DNA of 64,000 nt from positions 36,999,703 through 37,063,702 of the forward strand of contig CP154954.1 in the NCBI GenBank assembly GCA_039621445.1, read 5' to 3'. Below, one piece after another: positions 19,829-29,892 of this stretch. This stretch comes from Euglena gracilis. Lineage: Eukaryota; Euglenida; Euglenophyceae; Euglenales. The notes under the pieces were generated by a model that searched no databases, had not been told where the DNA came from, and saw only the letters and a list, made by a program, of their open reading frames with translations. The translations under genes were made by a program, and so were the position numbers. Position 1 is the first letter of the stretch. Each line of letters starts with the position of its first letter.

Positions 19829-20599
19829 ATGCCCCTTCACAGATGCAGGTGGACGTGCCAACGGAAAACCCCACAAAACCCACAGAGGGAGGAGGCGGGC
19901 CGGCCCCCTAGGAGGGAGGAGGAGGAGGAGGTCACCCCAGAACTGGAAAAGGCACTTCAGAAAAATGATGGGGGCAGTGCTTCTTCGTCATTTTTTGAGT
20001 TTTTATTTCCAGAACTCATCCATCAACCCTGTCCGGGTTTGGATGGGGTTCAAGCAACCGAAGGATTTTCGGATGCTTGGGACGCTATTTTTCGATATGC
20101 CCCTGAACCCCCGAGAACGGAAGTTCAGGTGGTTATCGAAAGTTTATATCCGGACATCCGAACGGCTAGGGAGAAACTAGCCGGGGATCCGTATTTTATT
20201 GTTTTGATGGGTGGAGAAGGACAATTACCATTTCATCCAACCCCGGATGGGGGCGGGATGAATTTGCCAACATCAAAAGGCAAAGCCCGCATCGTCAAGC
20301 GAATTGTCGATGTGGATGGTTTTGCTTATGTGGCCATAAATGGATGGGTGCCGGTTTGGTTCCCATCCCGTGTACCCGATTGGATTGAAGTGATGGGGGA
20401 AAGTTCTCGGTGGCAAAACCACTGGAGGTGGGTCCGAGGATTTTACCTCGAGCAAGCACAAAGGTCCCATGTGCTTGTTCATTTCCCAAATGCGGACATG
20501 GTGTGGGTCCATGTTGCATTATGGAAGGAACTCCGAGTCGAACGGTACCTCGATCTGTGGTCGGAGGAGGCCGATCTCCTCAACGGGTACATCTGTTAA
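19829..20599 (+). CDS. Unknown protein downstream of pol, element 1 (ORF3)
   Basis: 256 codons from ATG 19829, ending TAA. An acidic/basic start (REEEEEVTPELEKALQ) is followed by a compact-looking domain with many aromatic residues (SFFEFLFPELIH, DAWDAIFRYAP, YVAINGWVPVWFP, WQNHWRWVRGFYLEQ). I recognise no family, signal peptide or membrane segment. Composition looks like a real globular protein. The first 30 codons may belong to another frame: the frame just after pol (KKDLEWLPGEGEVPLHAP...) is also protein-like and could join at an indel near 19905-19930. Element 2 has no counterpart. Extra genes at this place in some Ty3/gypsy elements encode envelope-like or RNA-binding proteins; nothing here supports a specific choice. 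Confidence 0.55.
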   Translation: MPLHRCRWTCQRKTPQNPQREEAGRPPRREEEEEVTPELEKALQKNDGGSASSSFFEFLFPELIHQPCPGLDGVQATEGFSDAWDAIFRYAPEPPRTEVQVVIESLYPDIRTAREKLAGDPYFIVLMGGEGQLPFHPTPDGGGMNLPTSKGKARIVKRIVDVDGFAYVAINGWVPVWFPSRVPDWIEVMGESSRWQNHWRWVRGFYLEQAQRSHVLVHFPNADMVWVHVALWKELRVERYLDLWSEEADLLNGYIC

Positions 20600-20722
20600 T
20601 CTCACTCCTGGTTTGGAGTGAGAGAAGGGTAGGGAAGGGCCACGGTCTGCTCATCGGTACAGCCGAGCAGAACCCTTTTGTAAATAAAGGACGGGGGGGG
20701 AGGATTTCCCCCCTGCCACCTT

Positions 20723-21094
20723 TTGGTGGCGAGCTGGGCAAGATGGATGCCCATATGCCCAGCAAGCCAGGGCAAGGGAAGGTGGAAAGGGAAGGAAATT
20801 GTGCGGCAGTACACCCGCACATCCAAGCGAAGGGCGGAAGATGCACCGACAGCAAAGAAGCCCAAAAGCAACCCCGAACCCAAGCCCCCAGCTCAGCCCG
20901 CCTCCAAGTCCTCCGGCCCCCGCCGTGGGCTCCCAAGCCCATACCTTACAAGGGGATCGGCAAGGGAGGACGGAGGAGTGGCAGTGGAAACAAAACCCCC
21001 CAAGCTGCAATCATTGCTGCCACACGCATCAACCACCGTACCCCCCCAAACCGTACCCATACCCCCACCGCAGCCCTACCCCTGGTGGTATTAA
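20723..21094 (+). CDS. Possible small basic, proline-rich protein, element 1 (ORF4)
   Basis: A frame without an ATG start carrying RTSKRRAEDAPTAKKPKS, a bipartite nuclear-localisation-like cluster, followed by Pro-rich sequence and ending PYPWWY. An ATG in another frame at about 20743 (MDAHMPSKPGQG) could join it through one indel near 20790. No family recognised; may be a decayed C-terminal part of the preceding ORF3. Confidence 0.25.
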   Translation: MVASWARWMPICPASQGKGRWKGKEIVRQYTRTSKRRAEDAPTAKKPKSNPEPKPPAQPASKSSGPRRGLPSPYLTRGSAREDGGVAVETKPPKLQSLLPHASTTVPPQTVPIPPPQPYPWWY

Positions 21095-21345
21095 TATCTT
21101 TGCATGGCATTGGATATATATGGGATATTACAACTGCCTGCCTCCTCGCTTACTCAGGACGGAACCTAGAGCCGGGACTCTGAGTTGGACGAGTTGAAGA
21201 CGGATTCTCAATTATTATTCGAAGTGGAACCACGACGAGCGGTGGACAGGCCGAAAGTGTAACCTGACCACACTCGAACGTCACATTGCGCCCACAGTCA
21301 TGAAAGAGGAATCTGTGTTTTTCATTTCTCCCCTCTCACGGGTCG
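21095..21345. other. Element 1 3' internal region, no gene
   Basis: Unique-looking sequence between the last open frame and the G-rich tract; nothing recognisable. Confidence 0.5.
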
Positions 21346-21945
21346 GTGGCACGCGTGGGGGGGGGTCCCTTTCTCAATCGGTTTGATTGGCTATTTTATC
21401 GTACCCCCCTTTGGGCAAGTGAGGCCCGAAAGGTCGGCTTGATCGGGGGGGGGGGGCGTGTTTTTTTGACCTGGGGGGGGTGGGGGGGGCAAGCAAGCCT
21501 TTGGGGGGGGGGGCTGGCCCAGGTGGCGGGGGGGGGGGGGGGGGGGGGGGCAAGGCATGGGGGGGGGGGGGGGGGGCCAAGGCCCCGGGGGGGGGGGGGG
21601 GCAAGGTGCAAGGGGAAATGGGGGGGGGGGGGGTTCAAGCCCCGGGGGGGGGGCAAGGCAAGGCCGGGGGGGGGGGCCAACCCTCGGGGGGGGGGGGCAA
21701 GTCAAGCCCACCTCTCGGGGGGGGGGGGGGGGCGGGGGCAAAAGCGGGGGGGGGGGGGGGCAAGTCAAGCCCACCTCTCGCGGGGGGGGGGGGACAGCTC
21801 GGGGGGGGGGGGGCAAGTCAGGGGGGGGGGCTAGGTCGGGGGGGGGGGGGGGGGGGGCAAGTCAAGCCCACCTCTCGCGGGGGGGGCAAACTTTTCCCCA
21901 AGGCCTTCCCCTCGGGGGGGGGGGGGGGGGGTGTTTTCTTTTTTC
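21346..21945 (+). repeat. Extreme G-run tract in the 3' region of element 1
   Basis: Some 600 bp made mainly of runs of 8 to 20 G separated by short spacers. One unit, G-run plus CAAGTCAAGCCCACCTCTCG plus G-run, is repeated three times (near 21700, 21760 and 21858). On the plus (RNA-sense) strand it can form many G-quadruplexes. Glycine- or proline-rich frames across it are artefacts of the homopolymers. Confidence 0.9.
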
Positions 21946-22272
21946 ACCAAAAGGATTTTTGGTGATAATGGGCCCCCCCGTCCCTTTCCGGGTGGGAATA
22001 CCGTGGGGGGGGGCTGATTTTTATCCATTCAAGAAAGGATTTTTTTGAGTGGTGTTGGGCCCCCATTTCCTTTCACGGTGGTGAGAACCGTGGGGGGGGG
22101 CTCGGTGTGGTGGAACGGGATCTATGGGTTATAGATTCCTCCTCACCGTTACGCCACCACCTATACACGTTGCCGAACAATGTTATCGCAATTGCGTTGC
22201 AAAAATTCAAAGTGTCTTTCATTCCCACCCCAAGGAAAGCGAGAAGGAGAGGGGGTGAAACCCCCGACTTTC

Positions 22273-22288
22273 GTCGCAAGGGGGGGAG
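22273..22288 (+). promoter_or_regulatory. Polypurine tract, element 1
   Basis: GTCGCAAGGGGGGGAG ends exactly at the base before the 3' LTR. Element 2 has GTCGCAAGGGAGAGGG at the same position. This is the expected plus-strand primer for reverse transcription. Confidence 0.85.
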
Positions 22289-23380
22289 TGACGACCTTTT
22301 GAGGTCGACCGCCGGGCGGCGGAGTTTTTCCCTTTTAGAAGGCCTTTTGAGGGCGGTTTTGCTCTAATTTTAAGGCTTTCTAAACATTTCCATTAAAATT
22401 CCCTCTCCTAGGGCGCCCGTGGTTTGGTTGTGCAAGGAGAGAGATTGAGTGATGCTAGGTATTCCCAAAGGGTGATTTTGGGTCTATTTAGCATAATTTT
22501 AAGCTTTTTATGCATTTTTCCTTTGGTTTTAAGGGAAAATGTTGGATTTGGTGAGAGCGCTTGCAAGCGCTTGGAACAGAATTTTAAGAGATTGGCGCCT
22601 GAGTTCCTGAAGTTTTTGCAGGGGTTTGCAAAGCTCAATAATGATGGAATTCAGCATAATTTATCAAAATCAAGGGGGGAAACCTTGATTTTGACTTGGG
22701 TTGGTTGATTTTGATGCAATGGGCAAGAATTTGGGATTTGAGAGCGCTTAGGAATCAGCGCACTCAATTCTAAATTTAACTGCCCATCAAGGGCATCAAA
22801 ATCATTTTATTTTCACAGGGTTTTCCTCTTTACCTTTTACACCATTGTACTTGTTGTGGCAATTCAATTACAATCAAGTATTGGATTTACAATTGGTATT
22901 GCAAATGGAAGATCAACAAAACAATCAGTCATTTGAAGAAGGTGAGGTTTGTCTTCCCCCCACCTCATCTGTGGGAAAAGGGGCAGGGGGGTGGGACTCC
23001 TCAACTCAGGCAACCACAGGCCAATTTTCACCCCAAAACCCCCTTTTTGGCCCAGAAACTGTGAGAAATGACACCCAGGGGGGGGGGGTGTTGGCTCTCA
23101 CTGGTTCAGCTGAGCAGGGAGGGGTTGAAACCCCAAAGGCACCCCCCTTGGAGATCCCAGTGACACCCCCCTCAGGGGTCGGGGAGGGTCCACTGGGAGG
23201 TTCCTCCTTGGAAATGATGGCCCAGTTTCGGCCACAGGGGGGGCCAGAATGGGAAAAAATTTCCGACACAAGTCGGCTCGAGGAGCCAAAAAACGATCCT
23301 ACGCCGGAAACTGGCCCGGGGCGGGGGTTTCCGCTTCACCCCAGTGCTGCCGGGGGACATGGCAGCACGGGTGTGAAACA
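22289..23380 (+). mobile_element. 3' LTR of LTR element 1
   Basis: 1092 bp, TG...CA, nearly identical to 9976-11065. Here the homopolymer near 23080 is G11, so the open frame from ATG 22905 stays uninterrupted to the LTR end. The flanking sequence resumes the minus-strand RT gene of DIRS-like copy A. Confidence 0.93.
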
Positions 23381-23384
23381 CTGG
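23381..23384. repeat. Target-site duplication (right), LTR element 1
   Basis: CTGG, identical to 9972-9975. Confidence 0.8.
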
Positions 23385-23866
23385 ATGCCCCCTTTTGTCC
23401 AGAGCTTTTCGAAAGTTTTCATAACTGACATGAAAATTTGGGGCATTACACTTAGCCCAAAGCAGCCTGTTTGAAATTACCAGGTCTACCCCCCACCTGA
23501 TGTCTCAAAAATGGCCTTAGGCCTGGACTTACTGGAATTTGAAAGTAGGCTTCCTTGAGGTCTATTTTTGCTGCCCAGTGGCCTTTTTCAAAAACTGGAA
23601 AAATGTCCTGGATATGATCCAGCTTGAAAGGTTTTACTTGAAATTGCTGATTGATTTCTCTGCAATCTCTGACCATTCTCCACTTGGTTGTTCCCCCCTC
23701 TGGTTTTGAAATTAAAAACCATGGGATCAAATGCTGGGTTTCTGATTTTTCGTAATCCAACAGAGTTTTTTCTGCCTGGTTTAAGTACAGGTTGGCTCTG
23801 GGTTTTGGATGGGTGGACAATTTTGGGGGGATTTACCCAGGGGGGTTGCATTCCATTTTTCATCAA
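23385..23866 (-). pseudogene. RT fingers/palm of DIRS-like copy A (5' part)
   Basis: Minus-strand RT. PWFLISKPEGGTTKWRMVRD, then the first catalytic block AAKIDLKEAYFQIPV, then (in another frame, with a stop where copy C reads WEFQAG) GCFGLSVMPQIFMSVMKTF up to the element 1 junction. The protein continues at 9971 with QAFVYLDD. At least one frameshift and one in-frame stop pre-date or accompany the LTR insertion, so this gene is dead independently of it. Confidence 0.85.
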
Positions 23867-24685
23867 TTAACATGTTGCTGGGGGCGGCATTTTTTGTGTA
23901 CCATTTTAGACTCTTCTGAAGTCACTGGTACAGGGGGTTGTCTCCCCATTTTTCCTCCATGGAATGTATTCTCCCAACTAGATGATTTTCTGGGTGCTGG
24001 GTGGGGGGGTTGGACATTGCACGCCTCGTGCCCCTGCGGATTGAGCACTCTCTAAAGGTGGCTGGGGGGGGTGTGCATGCTCTGCTCACAGAGTTTTCTT
24101 ATCCTCCACTTTGTCATTGGTGTTGTCGATTGACATACCATAGGGGCCCTTCTTGGGTCTCCCCCTTGCTTAGGCTTGCCCCTGCCATGGGTATTGATAA
24201 AGAAAGTTGAGGGGGGTGGCCCCCTTGTCCTCCACTGCCCCTGTGGGGGCATCCTCCTGGGACTGCCACAGTACATTAAAGCCCCCTGATGGCGGACAGC
24301 CTTTTAGCTTCTGGGGCTTCACCCCTTCTGATATTTGATGGCCCCAGTGGTCTTGAATTTTTTGATGTTGTTGATGATAATTCTTGCCCCACTGGCCCTC
24401 TTGAAATTTTGACAGTCCCCATTTACTTCTCTTTGACCTTTTGCTCCATGCCCACTGAAAATCTTGGGGGGCCTCTGGGGGCCAATCCTTTTCCCCTGGT
24501 AGGGTTTGTGATGAAGAAATGGTTGGGGGGTCGTTGTGGACCTGTCCTGCCCCTGCCACTGGGCATCTGTTTGTAGAATAGGCCACCCTGGCCTTGGTAT
24601 TGTTGGCCACCGTGGCCTTTGTTCCATCGGCCACCATGGCCATTGCTGTTGTGGCCTCCGTGGGGGAAAAGGGCCTGTACGACAT
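23863..24685 (-). pseudogene. Gag-like 3' region of DIRS-like copy A
   Basis: Upstream (minus strand) of the RT. In one frame it has a His/Gly/Asn/Gln-rich stretch (PHGGHNSNGHGGRWNKGHGG), then basic, polar sequence, as is common between the ORF1/gag product and RT in DIRS elements. Frames break several times and no zinc knuckle is visible. It meets copy B head-to-head at about 24675-24690. Confidence 0.45.
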
Positions 24686-25069
24686 TTTACTCGTGGCCCC
24701 AACACAAAACATCTTACAAAATCACCTGAACACAGTGGTCAGGGATTAAATCAAATCAGGATTCAAAATCAATCTGAAAAAGTCCACCCTGCAGCCCACC
24801 CAAATAGTAAATCATCTTGGATTTCAACTAAATTTCCAAGCGGGAAAATTACAGGTGCCTCAGAAAATAAAAACAGTAAAAAGGAGCTGGGAAAAATGAT
24901 GAAAAAAGATTACATGTCAAAAAGGCAACTTGCTGCCATTTTGGGCCAAATCAGATGCAATATAATGGCCTTGCCCTTTCTAAGGGCCTTTACGGATGCC
25001 CTGGCAAATTTTTGGTGGAAAATTTCACAGCCCCATGGGACTCAAAACACCCCATTTTCCAAAGAATAA
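24683..25069 (+). pseudogene. RT thumb of DIRS-like copy B
   Basis: Plus-strand copy beginning within the YLDD box, here LYDILLVAPTQN, then NLKKSTLQPTQIVNHLGF and KDYMSKRQLAAILGQIRCN, about 80% similar to copy A by eye. An in-frame stop (after VVRD) and frame changes are present. The RT 5' half and gag are missing from this copy. Confidence 0.8.
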
Positions 25070-25530
25070 AGGATCAATTAAGAGAAGTAAAAATTCTGCT
25101 GGACACCTGGGGGGCAGACCCTTTCCCCAAAGTGCAACCAGGGAGTTGCAGTCAGACAGCAGTACCCATGCCTGGGGGGGGGTGGACGTTAGAACAGGCA
25201 AAATTGTGAAAGAATGAGGGAAAGCTCCATTTTGAACATAAATGTCAAAGAAAAAAGTGCAGCAATAAGCACAGTTCAAAGCCTCAGCCAGCCAGGGGAA
25301 ACTGTGCCCCTATCCGTGGACAATCAAGTAATTTACTATTACTTAACAAAAGGGGGGGGGGGCAGAAAAGACCGCTTCAATTACATGCTAAGACCCTTCT
25401 TCAAATGGTGCCTGGAGCACAACATAAACCTGCAAGTGAAGTGGGTCCCCTCAAAGTAATGCCTGGCAGACCACATAAGCAGATGGGAAATGTACAGGGG
25501 GGATTATTCACTGGATCCCCAACTTTTTCA
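25070..25530 (+). pseudogene. RNase H of DIRS-like copy B
   Basis: SILNINVKEKSAAISTVQSL and PLSVDNQVIYYYLTKGG mark the RNase H core; the active-site Glu block is KEKSA here against KELSS in copy A. A TAA replaces a codon after WVPSK. Frames shift around 25200-25215. Confidence 0.75.
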
Positions 25531-25738
25531 ATGGCTGAGCCAGCAGTTCAAAAATTACATCACCCTGAAAACAGACCTTTTTGCCTCACCGGGCAACAAA
25601 AAACTGCCACAATTTGTGGCCAGGTGGCCCCACCCGGGAACCACAGCAGTAGACGCATTACAGTGTCCACTGGACAACTTGGAGGATCTTTACGCAAACC
25701 CCCCCTGGTCTATAATCCAAAAATTTCTTCCCAGGTGA
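25490..25738 (+). pseudogene. Dam-like domain of DIRS-like copy B
   Basis: Better preserved than in copy A: LKTDLFASPGNKKLPQF, AVDALQC and DLYANPPWSIIQKF. The D-x-F-A...N...DA...NPPW pattern is that of Dam-type adenine methyltransferase folds and matches element 2 (DCFATSQN... WMNPPW) and element 3 (DAFSSNAH... WMHPPL). Confidence 0.65.
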
Positions 25739-26350
25739 AAAATGCTTCCACAGGCCAAAGTTTTGATGGTCACCCCCTACTGGGATTCAGCCACATGGTG
25801 GCCCCAGTTAAAAAAGTGAAATTTCCAGGGACACCCTGCCTGAAAATTACCCCCTACATGGACATGTTCACCAAATGCAGGGGGAAAAAATGCCCCCCCC
25901 AGGTGCCCCCTGCCTTGCATGATTTGCTCAGGCAAATTCTGGAGGGGAAACAAATACAAAATACAACCACTAAATATTTCCTGGGAATAAACCCCAGTTT
26001 ACAGCGTCATGAAAGCCCTTTTAGGCTGTTATGGGTGATTTTGGACAATCCCCCCCCCCCCCGAAGCCACCACTGACCAAGTGGTTGACGCTTTAATTCA
26101 ACCGTTCCAATTTTCAAAGGCCCAAGCACGCAATTCATACAGTGCTATGCTTTTGCTCCATGGCTTTGGGTGGCGTAAGTGCCATGTAGGTACCTTATAA
26201 AGGAGTTTGGTACCAAAACCTGGAGAAATATGGTGCATTCTGGGATCCCCTCCCAATCCTCCTGGGGCTGGCACAGTCCCCCCTTGCCCTCTCATATGTG
26301 TACATTGCGTACACAACTCATTTTCTGTTCACGCATCCTCTGTTTTACAG
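25739..26350 (+). pseudogene. Tyrosine recombinase, N-terminal part, DIRS-like copy B
   Basis: Aligned by eye with copy A: PPALHDLLRQILEGKQIQ, YFLGINPSLQRHES, TTDQVVDALIQPFQFSKAQA and CTLRTQLIFCSRILC. Box I appears as FYRSSDLTQLEQ in a second frame. Several frame changes; the gene is then interrupted by rearranged sequence. Confidence 0.7.
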
Positions 26351-26990
26351 ATCATCTGATTTAACACAGCTTGAACAAGGTATTGGGGTAACTGGGATAT
26401 GGACCTCCGTGGCCCTTGCCGTAGTGGAATTACAGCTGTTTTGGCTTTTCTGTCCTTCGGGTTTCTCTGACCACTGTCTGCCTAAGTCTGTGGCTGTCAC
26501 TGGGTGGGTTTTTAGAAACTTTTTCAGGGAGGGATGGGACAGCTACGGATCGCCACGGTTGCACCGCGTCATGAGGTCGTCCAGCTGCAGCGGCAGGCAG
26601 TTCTTGTTGTTCAGCGGTGCTCTTCGTGTTGGTAATTGCATTTTTCATCGAAGTCTTTAATGTGTCAACGAATTCTGACTACGAGCGTGACCTTCTGGCT
26701 AATTTTATTGACTTCACTATTCGAAATTCACTTGTCAAGGCTCTTGAAATGTAGTTTTTCCAGTGTTGGAAAAAGGCCACTGGGCAGCAAAAATAGACCC
26801 ACAGCTTTTCGAATGTGTTCATTACTGACATAAAAATTTGGGGCATTGGATTCAGGCCAAAAAAGCCTGCCTGGAATTCCCAGGTCTGCCCCCCACCTGA
26901 TGTCTTACTAAGGGCCATAGGGCCTGGCTCACTGGGATGTGGAAGTAAGCATCCTTTAGGTCCAAAGAACCACCAGTGTGTTGGGGGGGG
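26351..26990. other. Rearranged insert within copy B
   Basis: The recombinase is broken here. Up to about 26740 the sequence is unrecognised. At 26750-26800 a plus-strand RT fragment reads FPVLEKGHWAAKID. It abuts minus-strand RT fragments: TWEFQAGFFGLNPMPQIFMS (26790-26900) and DLKDAYFHIPV (26925-26960). Plus-strand recombinase then resumes. This is a mosaic of at least two inverted DIRS fragments (copy C). Confidence 0.7.
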
Positions 26991-27435
26991 TGCTCCCTAC
27001 ATCAAAATCAAACGTAAAGGTCAAAAGTTCATAAGTGGGAGAGAGTTGTCTCTATTCCTCGGGTCCCCAAACCAGTCCGTTTCATTTGACGATGTCTTAT
27101 ATGGCAGCAACACGTTTCTTTGTGAAAACTGAGGCCTTTTAATTGCGTTAAAACCCCCCTATAAAGCCATTGAGGCAGATACCATTGCTTCTATAAACAA
27201 ATTTTTTTTTGGCCCAGCATGGGGTCCCCCCCAGGTTTTGGGACTCCTCTCCACCAGAGGGGCAGGGGTTGGTTTACGCAAAAAATTTGGCCTTTCTGCA
27301 CAAGAAGTTTGTAAAATTGGTCAGTGGAAGGGAGTGGAGGCTTTCACAGCCCCCTATCAAAGACTTGGTGCCCAAGGTGCTTTGGAGAATGCCCTGGCCC
27401 CCCTTTTTTCAGTGCACAATCTGGCCTCTCAATGA
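26970..27435 (+). pseudogene. Tyrosine recombinase, C-terminal part, DIRS-like copy B
   Basis: Begins YIKIKRKGQKF (copy A: YFKIKRKGQKF), has LLSTRGAGVGL for box II (His replaced by Leu, Arg kept), then GQWKGVEAFTAPYQRLGA. The nucleophile-position Tyr is present here but is Asn in copy A. Frame changes at about 27200-27240. Confidence 0.75.
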
Positions 27436-27830
27436 CAAAGTGTGGAGCCCGAGGTGTCTCGTACTCCGTCGACGCAAACCGACCAGGGAGGAAGAGGCAC
27501 CGAGGGCGAAGCACAAAGACCTGTGAGCCTGACCCCCCCACCAGTATAAGAAAATTTGTCTTCAAACGCCCTCGATCAGAAGATGGGGGCAAGGGAGGGG
27601 GAGGTGGGGGGGACACCCCAGTGAAAAAGGCAGCGCCATGGTCGCCACGTCGGAGACAATGCCGCCGACTCTGGCGAAAAAAGGCACTAAGCGGGACTTC
27701 CTAACCCAGCGCACCAAACAATCACAACAAATCGCCGGCGAGCAAGGCATGGCCTCACAATATCTTTGTGCTTCGCCGTCGGTGTCCCTTCCTCCCTGGT
27801 CGGCTTGCCTCGAGGGAGTACGATTTAGGG
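27436..27830 (+). repeat. 3' terminal region of DIRS-like copy B
   Basis: Inverted counterpart of 7260-7766, with two R1 repeats in opposite orientation (27460-27527 and 27745-27822) and the conserved KFVFKRPRSEDGG-coding block. Confidence 0.65.
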
Positions 27831-28235
27831 GGGTTTAGCAGTCGGCGAACTGGACCCGTCAGCACATTGCTGTGGGTGCTTTGCCGACAAGGCGGAAGAC
27901 TGCCCACTGTCCCCCTCCCACCCAACCCCGTCCCACAGACCAGCTACGGACCCCCCCCTTCAGTGTACCGTTTGTGGCCCCACCGTGCCCGAAAGTAAAA
28001 TCGCTGAAGATATTTTGTTGAATGATCTATTAAAGGAATTTTTTGGGGGATGTTCTTCAAAAATTGACTGCTTTTTCTCAGTGAAAAGGCTGTCTGTTTC
28101 CCCCACCACGTGGTCAATAAGAAAGTATTTTTGAGCCCAGGAACACCACTTTTGGTGGGGCACTTAGGAAATTGTCCGCCTCCCGTGGGGGGTCAGCGCA
28201 CCCAAAAAGCCCGAATAATCGAGTCATTGGCGGTT
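27831..28235. other. Gene-free stretch
   Basis: No gene, RNA or repeat recognised between copy B and the C-rich minisatellite. Confidence 0.5.
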
Positions 28236-28660
28236 TTCTCCCCAAAACCCCCCAGGACCCCCCCCAGGACCCCAGCAGCACCCCCAGGACCCCCCCCCCC
28301 AGAACCTCCGCAGGACCCCCCCAGAACCACCCCAGGACCCCCCCAGGGGGGACCCCCCAGGACCCCCCAAAACCCACTGGGGGGCGGTACCAACATGACC
28401 CAGTGACCGGGAGTTCCGGGGCCTTTAGCTCCCGCTACCGGGTGGGGCTCCCGCCCCCCCCGGACCCCCTGGGCTTCAAAACAACCACATCGCGTGCTGA
28501 AAAAAATTGCCAAAAAGTTGCGGGACACCCCAGGAACCCCAGGACCCCCCAGAACCCTTCCAGGAACCCCCAGGGCACCCAAGGCCCCCCAGGACCCCCC
28601 AGGACCCCCCAGGACCCCCCAGGAGCCCACCCAGGACCCCCCAGTGGAAAACTCTTTTGG
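28236..28660. repeat. C-rich CCCCCCAGGAC minisatellite
   Basis: Irregular tandem array of a unit of about 9-12 bp (CAGGACCCCC), in two blocks (28245-28375 and 28525-28650) separated by about 150 bp. Proline-rich frames across it are repeat products. Confidence 0.85.
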
Positions 28661-28816
28661 GCACAATACTTTCCTGTGTTTGTAATGTAATTTTGTTTTT
28701 CCATTTCTGTTATTGTTGTTTCTAGATGTTTAAAAATGTCATCTAGAAAATTGAATCGGCGTGGACACCAAAGTTCCGCCACGAACCATTCCTTGGCCAA
28801 CCATGTTCTCTCCCTG

Positions 28817-28885
28817 TATACGTATACATATACGTTTACATACACATATACATACACACATGTGTGTATAAACACGCACACATGT
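28817..28885. repeat. TA/CA-rich microsatellite
   Basis: Interrupted (TACATA)n and (CACA)n tract with internal self-complementarity (ACACATGTGTGT). Confidence 0.85.
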
Positions 28886-29063
28886 ATCCTTTTTTTTCTT
28901 TTGACCCCATTTCCTCAGCACTTCCCCATTACGGGACCTAACCCTCTGCACAGGCTGTTGTTTGTGTGCGTGTGTGTGCCACGGTCCAGTCTTACTGATT
29001 TTCGCGCCGGCAGTTGGCTGACATTGCCCTGACGTCAAAAGTGACAAATTTGAAAAAAACCAA

Positions 29064-29892
29064 GATGAACCCCCAAAACGCAGTGGACACAATGACTGAT
29101 TATGACAACTTGCTGCAGAAGCTCATCAGCGACACCCTGGTCTTCGAGGCATCCTGGTCAAGATTCATGTTCGACTTGGAGGCCCTGCAGCATTTAATGG
29201 ACACACCGCGAGATAAAATCTTATTTCTGTTGGCAGCTGGCAGCCGCTTTCAAGGCACTGGGTGGAACACGGTTCGAGCATCAAAGAAGGTACACGAATT
29301 GACAGGCTGTGCATCGGTGAAGAGATCTATTAAAACCTTCAGAGAATTTTGGTTAGACACCATTGCCGTTGTCACCGATGTCGAAATTGCAGCCATCGAA
29401 CTGATTCCAGATTTCGCAGGTGTGGCCTTCACCCTGGCAGCCCAAGTGCTGCAACAGAACAACCACCCACCCCCAGATGCCCTGGCAGACCGCTGCAATT
29501 GGACGAGACAGAGGAAGAGGAGAACGTACACTTCCCCTGGGAAGACCTGGAGACCTCACTACCCTGGTGATAACAAAATCGACGTTCGTCGTCTCTTGGA
29601 GGCCCACCCAAAGTTCAATAACCCGCCAGCTCGTGCGACCGGGAATCAGCTCGTGGGCGACGCACGGAAGAAGCAGGACCAGTTCCTGAAGAGCGTCAGC
29701 ACCAGTTTGCTACACGCACTGCGAGTCTACAGGTACGTCTGGGTGCACCCCGTCTCCAACGACAACTTTGGCAGTACCTCAGCGAGCTCTTATTCAAAAT
29801 TCAACAGGAACGACGTGAACTGGCTGTCCTGGGGATTACACGAAGACAAGGCGGTGGTGCTGCAGAGCTTTTGTCTGCCGAGGACAACGTAA
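29064..29892 (+). CDS. Gag/ORF1-like protein of DIRS-like copy D
   Basis: Frame open from 29014, first ATG about 29064 (MNPQNAVDTMTDYDNLL...). The N-terminal 120 residues look alpha-helical (FEASWSRFMFDLEALQHLM, VKRSIKTFREFWLDTI), and the second half is basic and polar (DETEEEE-type sequence in an alternative frame, RQRKRRTYTSPGK here). It precedes a decayed RT in the same orientation at the spacing expected for ORF1 of a DIRS-like element. No zinc knuckle. Family assignment is by context only; ends in TAA. Confidence 0.45.

Noticed and set aside
21346-22048. Glycine-rich (plus) and proline-rich (minus) frames of 140-163 codons
   Set aside because: Products of G homopolymers in the 3' region of element 1; no start context or conserved content.
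28172-28690. Proline/threonine-rich 172-codon frame
   Set aside because: Translation of the CAGGACCCCC minisatellite.
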